The position numbers and the translations under genes are program-made. The notes beneath the pieces are model-generated. The model was not told the origin of the DNA. It did not search any database and worked only from the letters and a program-made list of their open reading frames with translations. A DNA stretch of 9,988 nucleotides from an uncultured Thermoleophilia bacterium (GTDB lineage: Bacteria > Actinomycetota > Thermoleophilia > UBA2241): positions 1-9,988 of the forward strand of contig CAIWHY010000105.1 in assembly GCA_903912585.1 (NCBI GenBank), given 5' to 3'. Shown piece by piece: positions 6,199 to 9,988 of this stretch. The first letter of the stretch is position 1. Each line of letters starts with the position of its first letter.

Positions 6199-8878
6199 GC
6201 GCCGCCCTCCGGGGTGCCGGCCTCAGACGCGGCGCCGGCGCCGGCGAGGGCCCCGTCGCCGAGGGTGCCGGCCTGCTCGGCGAACGTGCGCAGCCACTGG
6301 ATGGCCTCGTGCACGCGGCCGGTCATGCAGCACACGAGGTCGCCCGGCTGCGCCAGCTCGGAGGCGCGCTGGATGGCGTCCTGCTCCACCGGCACGCGCT
6401 CAATGGCCGCCGCGTCGAGCCCGGCGGCCGTGAGGTAGCGCACCTGCAGGTCCATGAGCGCGCCCGGGGCGCGCCCGCGCAGGTCCTCGGCCTCGTACAC
6501 CACGGCGGCGTCGAAGACGGGGGCGAGCACGCCGCAGACCTCCTCGTAGTCCTCGTCGCGGCGGTCGCCGACCACGTCGAAGACGATGATGCGGCGGCGC
6601 TCGCCCAGCCGCCGGACCAGCGTCATCAGATTCCTGTAGGCGTGGGCGTTGTGGGCGTAGTCGAGCAGGTAGTCCACGCCGCCGATGTTCATCAGGTTGA
6701 GGCGCCCCGGCGTCTGCAGCGGTGACGGCAGGAAGGAGACGAGCGCGCGGCGGATCTCGTCCACGCCGATCCCGCGCGCGTAGGCGGCGGCGGTGGCCGC
6801 CAGAGCGTTCTGGACGTTGAACTCGGCGCGGCCCCCGAGCGTGAGCGGGATGTCCTCGATGCGCGCCACCGGGATGAGGTGTTCGTTCTCGAGCACGGCG
6901 ATGTAGCCTTGCTCACAGATCAGCGCCGTGTGGCCGCGATCGACGTGGTCGAGCACCACCGGGTTGGAGGAGCGCAGCGAGAAGAAGACGATGTGCTCGC
7001 GGCAGTACTCGGTCATCTCGACGCACATGGGGTCGTCGGCGTTGAGGACGGTCGTGCCGCCCTCTCTCACCGCCTCGGCGACGACGGCCTTGACCTTGGC
7101 GAGCTCGCCGATGTCGCGGATGTTCTGCATGCCGAGGTGGTCCGGCTGCACGTTGAGCACCACGCCCACGTCGGCCGTGTTGTAGCCGAGGCCCGAGCGC
7201 AGGATGCCGCCTCGGGCCGTCTCCAGCACGGCGCAGTCCACGAGCGGGTCGCGCAGCACCACCTGGGCCGAGTACGGGCCGCTCATGTCGCCCTCGGCGA
7301 TGAGGTTGCCGCGCACGTAGATGCCGTCGGTGGTGGTCATCCCGACGCTGTAGCCAGCGTGCTCCATGATGTGGGCGATGAGGCGCACGGTGGTGGTCTT
7401 GCCGTTGGTGCCGGTGACGGCGACGATGGCGATGTCGTGCGGCGCGCCGGGCGGGAACAGCATCTCCACGATCGGCCGCGCCACGTTGCGCGGTGTGCCG
7501 TGCGCCGGGGCCAGATGCATGCGCAGCCCGGGCGCCGCGTCGACCTCGATCACGGCCCCGCCGACCTTCTTCACGGGCTGCTCCAGGGTCGGGGCGATCA
7601 CGTCGATGCCGGCGATGTCGAGACCGACGATGCTGGCGATGCGCTCCGCCATGAAGCGGTTGGCCTTGTGCACCCTGTCGGTCACGTCCACCGCCGAGCC
7701 GCCGGTGGAGAGATTGGCGGTGAGCTCCAGGCGAAAGACCTCGCCGGCGGGGAGCACCGTCTCCAGGGTGTAGCCGGCGCGCTCGAGCAGGAACCGGTGA
7801 CCGACGAGGTGGAGAGGCGCGTCATCACCTTCTCGTGCCCGTACCCGCGGCGCGGGTTGCGGTTCTCGAGCGCGATGAGCTCCTCGATCGCGTGCTCGCC
7901 GTCTCCGGTCACGGCGGCGGGCTCGCGCATCGCCGCCGCCACAAAACGCCCGTCCACCACCAGCATGCGGTAGTCGTTGCCCTCGTAGAACTTCTCCACG
8001 ATGACCTTGTCGCTGATCTCCTTGGCGCGCGCGAAAGCCTCCTTGAGCTCCTTCTTCTTGCGGATGCCCGTGGTGACGCCTTTGCCGTGATGGCCGTCGT
8101 GCGGCTTGATCACCACCGGATAGCCGAGCCACTCGGCGTCCTCGATGGCCGACGCCACCTTGCGCACCACGGTCCCCTTGGGCACGGGGATGCCGGCGTC
8201 GTCCAGCATGTGCTTGGTGAGGCGCTTGTTGCCGGCGGTCTCCACGCCGATCATGCTCGTGCGCGAGGTGATGGAGGCCTCGATGCGGCGCTGGTACTTG
8301 CCCTCACCGAGCTGCACCAGGTTGTAGTCGTCGAGGCGGAGCACGGTGATGCCGCGATGCTCCGCCTCCTCCACGATGGCCGCCGTGGACGGGCCGAGGT
8401 AGTGGTCGGCGCCGATGTCCCCGAGCTCGCGGACGAGGTCCTCGATGTCGATGCTCTCGCGCTTGCCCACGAGCAGCGCGTTGACGATCTCGATGGCGCG
8501 CTCGCCGGCGGTGATGCCCGCCTCTTCCACCCAGTAGCTGAAGATGACCTGGTAGACGCCGGGGGTGTCGGTGTCGATGGTCTTGCCGAACCCCACCTCC
8601 ATGCCGGCGATGTACTGCAGCTCGAGGGCGATGTGCTCGATGATGTGGCCCAGCAGCGTCCCCTCGCGCATCCGCTTGATGAGGCCGCCGGGCTCGTCCT
8701 CCGAGCAGCGGTGCTCCTTGAGGCTGGGGATGAGCTCGATGAGCTGGTCGGTGAAGTCCCCGAGCGTGTTGGTGAACACCTCGTCGTGCTCCCCGAGGTC
8801 CACCGTCAGCACGATGACCGGGCGGTAGCTGTAATAGTTGGCGCCGCGCAGAGCGTGTGAACCGACGAGCGTGATCAT
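6195..8878 (-). pseudogene. cphA: Cyanophycin synthetase, interrupted by one frameshift
   Basis: Cyanophycin synthetase builds the storage polymer multi-L-arginyl-poly-L-aspartate from Asp, Arg and ATP. The start is the ATG at 8876-8878, with GGGGGAG 5 nt upstream. In order: an N-terminal domain with REGTLLGHIIEHIALELQYIAG (71-92), an ATP-grasp domain (about 220-480) with GYPVVIKPHDGHHGKG (252-267) and GYGHEKVMTR, then a Mur-ligase-like domain with the P-loop VTGTNGKTTT (488-497), ETARGGILRSG, NVQPDHLG and LDYAHNAHAY. Reading breaks after Thr361 (7796-7798): the family's expected continuation RFLLERAGYTLETVLPAGE is one frame over, as if one C were lost from GTCACCCGG. Repaired length is 894 residues, normal for CphA1, with ATP-grasp and Mur motifs apparently complete, so it would be a full two-substrate synthetase if intact. 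It is followed by overlapping cphB. Confidence 0.92.
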
Positions 8879-8920
8879 GGCAACTCCCCCGTCTGTGAGA
8901 GGGCCGAACGACAGAAGCCG

Positions 8921-8940
8921 CGGTCTCGCGGCCGCGACCG
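8921..8940. other. GC-rich inverted repeat in the cphA leader
   Basis: CGGTC and GACCG flank the palindrome GCGGCCGC with a 2-base bulge, forming a possible hairpin 43-62 bp upstream of the cphA ATG. It could be a leader structure or operator; no clear -10/-35 pair was recognised for cphA on the minus strand in 8879-9084. Confidence 0.3.
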
Positions 8941-8971
8941 TGCAGTCCTACCCCGGTACGCGCGTTTCGGA

Positions 8972-9007
8972 GCGGCGGCACGTACGGCGGCCCGTGCGGC
9001 GGCCCGC
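8972..9007. repeat. Three imperfect 12-bp tandem units (GCGGCGGCxCGT-like)
   Basis: Three adjacent 12-bp units share the core CGGCGGCMCG (GCGGCGGCACGT, ACGGCGGCCCGT, GCGGCGGCCCGC), and a related AGCGGCGGCAC follows directly. They lie in the 206-bp gap between hepT and cphA, about 95-130 bp upstream of the cphA start. They may be a protein-binding array or simple low-complexity GC drift. Confidence 0.35.
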
Positions 9008-9084
9008 AAGCGGCGGCACCCCGGACTCGCAGGCTACGGATGCGCTCGCCCCGCCGCTTGGACCGGGCACCGATGCTGTGGGGA

Positions 9085-9432
9085 TCAGTCGTCCGTCGCA
9101 GCGAGCAGAGCTGCGAGCAAGGGCAGTAGCGGTTTCAGATCATCCCCTATCGTGCCCCACAGGACTTCCTCATCGATGCCGAAGTACTCGTGCACCACCA
9201 CGTTGCGCATGGCGCGCATCCTCGACCACGGAATTCGCGCGTTTGCCTCGGTGACGTCGGCCGGCACGCGGCCCGCCGCTTCGCCGATGACGGTCAGGTT
9301 CTTGATCACGGCGTCGACACGCAGGCGATCGCCGCAGAACTGCTCGCGTGTGAGCCCGGCCGTGTAGCTGTCGATGGCCTGCAACGCATCCACGATGTCG
9401 GCGACGAACAGGCGCCACTGCCTAGGCGGCAC
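9085..9432 (-). CDS. hepT: HepT-family HEPN ribonuclease toxin
   Basis: A 115-residue HEPN-domain (DUF86) protein, the toxin of an MntA/HepT pair; known members are RNases silenced when their partner AMPylates a tyrosine beside the active site. The HEPN signature R-x4-H-x-Y is present as RNVVVHEY (Arg76, His81, Tyr83), with Tyr83 the expected AMPylation site. The fold otherwise shows WRLFVADIVDALQAIDSY near the N-terminus and the helical AVIKNLTVIGEAAGRVP segment (41-57). The GTG at 9430-9432 is preferred: GGAGG (9439-9443) lies 6 nt before it and the protein then begins where the family begins. A longer frame to 9480 runs inside mntA. The start overlaps the end of mntA by 11 bp, indicating translational coupling. 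The signature makes the family assignment firm; toxicity is inferred from the family. Confidence 0.88.
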   Translation of the reverse strand: MPPRQWRLFVADIVDALQAIDSYTAGLTREQFCGDRLRVDAVIKNLTVIGEAAGRVPADVTEANARIPWSRMRAMRNVVVHEYFGIDEEVLWGTIGDDLKPLLPLLAALLAATDD

Positions 9433-9718
9433 GGATGGCCTCCGCAAGGATGCCAGCGCGCAGTTCTTGGCGCAGGCCACCCATCGTGACGAGATCGACT
9501 TTGGCCCCGAGCAGTTCTTCGAGTCGCTCCTGGAGGTCGAAGAGGCGGAAGTAGCTCAGCCTCGTGCCCGGACGGTAGTCCACGAGCACGTCGACATCGC
9601 TGTCTGCGCTCGCCTCATCGCGCGCGACCGAGCCGAAGATGGCCAGCTCGCGTACGCCCATCGCGGCGAAGTCGTCGCGATGGGCCGCCAGGATGCGCAG
9701 AACATCGTCTCGTTTCAT
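9422..9718 (-). CDS. mntA: MntA-family nucleotidyltransferase antitoxin
   Basis: A 98-residue minimal nucleotidyltransferase that, in studied pairs, adds AMP to HepT and so neutralises it. The defining motif GS-x10-D-x-D is at residues 29-43 (FGSVARDEASADSDVDVLVD, catalytic Asp41 and Asp43). A third-carboxylate candidate is Asp75 in AKVDLV. The start is the ATG at 9716-9718, supported by GGGAGG about 8-9 nt upstream; the longer frame to 9874 is Arg-rich, lacks family similarity and crosses the start of the divergent gene. It precedes hepT with an 11-bp overlap, antitoxin first, which is a usual order and helps ensure antitoxin supply. Family assignment is firm; activity on HepT is inferred. 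Confidence 0.9.
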   Translation of the reverse strand: MKRDDVLRILAAHRDDFAAMGVRELAIFGSVARDEASADSDVDVLVDYRPGTRLSYFRLFDLQERLEELLGAKVDLVTMGGLRQELRAGILAEAIRAA

Positions 9719-9773
9719 TCCGGCCACCTCCCTTGACGCCCCGATTCTCGCACACTGAGCAGTTTCGAGCCAC

Positions 9774-9803
9774 GAAAGGCGGGCCACCGGCCTTCGACCT
9801 TTC
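9774..9803. other. Nested inverted repeat between divergent mntA and the right-end gene
   Basis: GAAAGG (9774-9779) and CCTTTC (9798-9803) form outer arms, and AAGGC (9776-9780) can pair with GCCTT (9790-9794) inside. The site lies midway in the 118-bp divergent gap, a natural place for toxin-antitoxin autoregulation. No convincing -10/-35 pair was seen on either strand here. Confidence 0.25.
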
Positions 9804-9836
9804 CGCCTGCGTTGCTGTCGTGAGAGAATCCGGCCC

Positions 9837-9988
9837 ATGGGCGCCCCGGCCTCCATCATGAGCCCTGACACCATCTCGTGGCTCCTTGCCGGGGACCCCT
9901 CCGTGCGCTACTTCACGCTCACCCGTCTGCTCGGCGAGCCGGCGGACGGCGCCGCGGCCAGCGCGGAGGGCGCCGGCGGCGCGGCCGC
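9837..9988 (+). CDS. Partial unrecognised protein, N-terminal 50 codons
   Basis: An open plus-strand frame begins at the ATG of 9837 and leaves the window without a stop. A second ATG at 9858 is possible; GAGAG 10-15 nt upstream slightly favours the first. The visible N-terminus contains SWLLAGDPSVRYFTLTRLLG, a W-L-L-x-G-D-P-S/A-V/I-R pattern that I associate with large uncharacterised, repeat-rich helical proteins often labelled only as hypothetical. It then becomes Ala/Gly-rich. No signal peptide or membrane segment is visible. The function cannot be called from 50 residues. Confidence 0.6.
   Translation, partial: MGAPASIMSPDTISWLLAGDPSVRYFTLTRLLGEPADGAAASAEGAGGAA

Noticed and set aside
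6879..7973. A long plus-strand open frame opposite cphA, and a similar one at 7835-8860
   Set aside because: Both are antisense shadows of a clearly recognised cyanophycin synthetase and show low-complexity His/Val/Asp-rich sequence.
9433..9480. Longer start for hepT
   Set aside because: The extra residues lie within mntA, show no family similarity, and the GTG at 9432 has a strong Shine-Dalgarno.
9981..9988. Window ends exactly on GCGGCCGC
   Set aside because: An 8-bp GC palindrome is frequent in such DNA (another occurs at 8928-8935). It may mark a contig break but carries no biological claim.
1..9988. CRISPR arrays, rRNA, insertion-sequence ends and riboswitches
   Set aside because: No spaced identical repeats, transposase-like frames or recognisable conserved RNA cores were found by eye.

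Overview
The window is GC-rich DNA, roughly 65-73% GC in sampled lines outside one lower-GC block. Both ends cut through genes. Nothing here names a species. The GC content, the cyanophycin genes and an arsR promoter that looks leaderless fit a bacterium such as an Actinomycetota member; this is an inference. No rRNA, tRNA, CRISPR array or insertion sequence was recognised. The longest stretch without a supported gene is about 218 bases (972-1189).

Left part (1-2250). A truncated gene for a small cysteine-motif protein runs off the left edge on the minus strand. Next come two minus-strand genes in lower-GC DNA (about 55-58% in sampled lines). One is a 340-residue protein with an McrA-type N-terminal head domain joined to an MvaI/BcnI-type PD-(D/E)XK endonuclease domain. 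The other, downstream of it, is a 154-residue unrecognised protein with its own nuclease-like E-x-K motif. No methyltransferase is visible, so this resembles a small transferred defence module.

Centre (2276-5343, plus strand). A three-gene arsenic operon: arsR, a 559-residue two-domain lipocalin-like/CrtC-AttH type protein, and arsM (arsenite S-adenosylmethionine methyltransferase). A near-consensus promoter (TTGACC, 16 bp, TATAAT) places transcription start on or beside the arsR ATG. A 16-bp near-palindrome covers the same spot and is the likely ArsR operator. The lipocalin-like gene between regulator and methyltransferase is the least expected member.

Right-centre (5394-8878, minus strand). 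Cyanophycin synthetase (cphA) followed by cyanophycinase (cphB) with a GTGA stop/start overlap, covering synthesis and breakdown of the Asp-Arg storage polymer. Each gene carries one apparent single-base frameshift, cphA near 7796 and cphB near 5485. These are either assembly errors or a decaying pathway.

Right end (9085-9988). An MntA/HepT toxin-antitoxin pair lies on the minus strand: the nucleotidyltransferase antitoxin overlaps the HEPN toxin by 11 bp. It diverges from the first 50 codons of a plus-strand gene that leaves the window.
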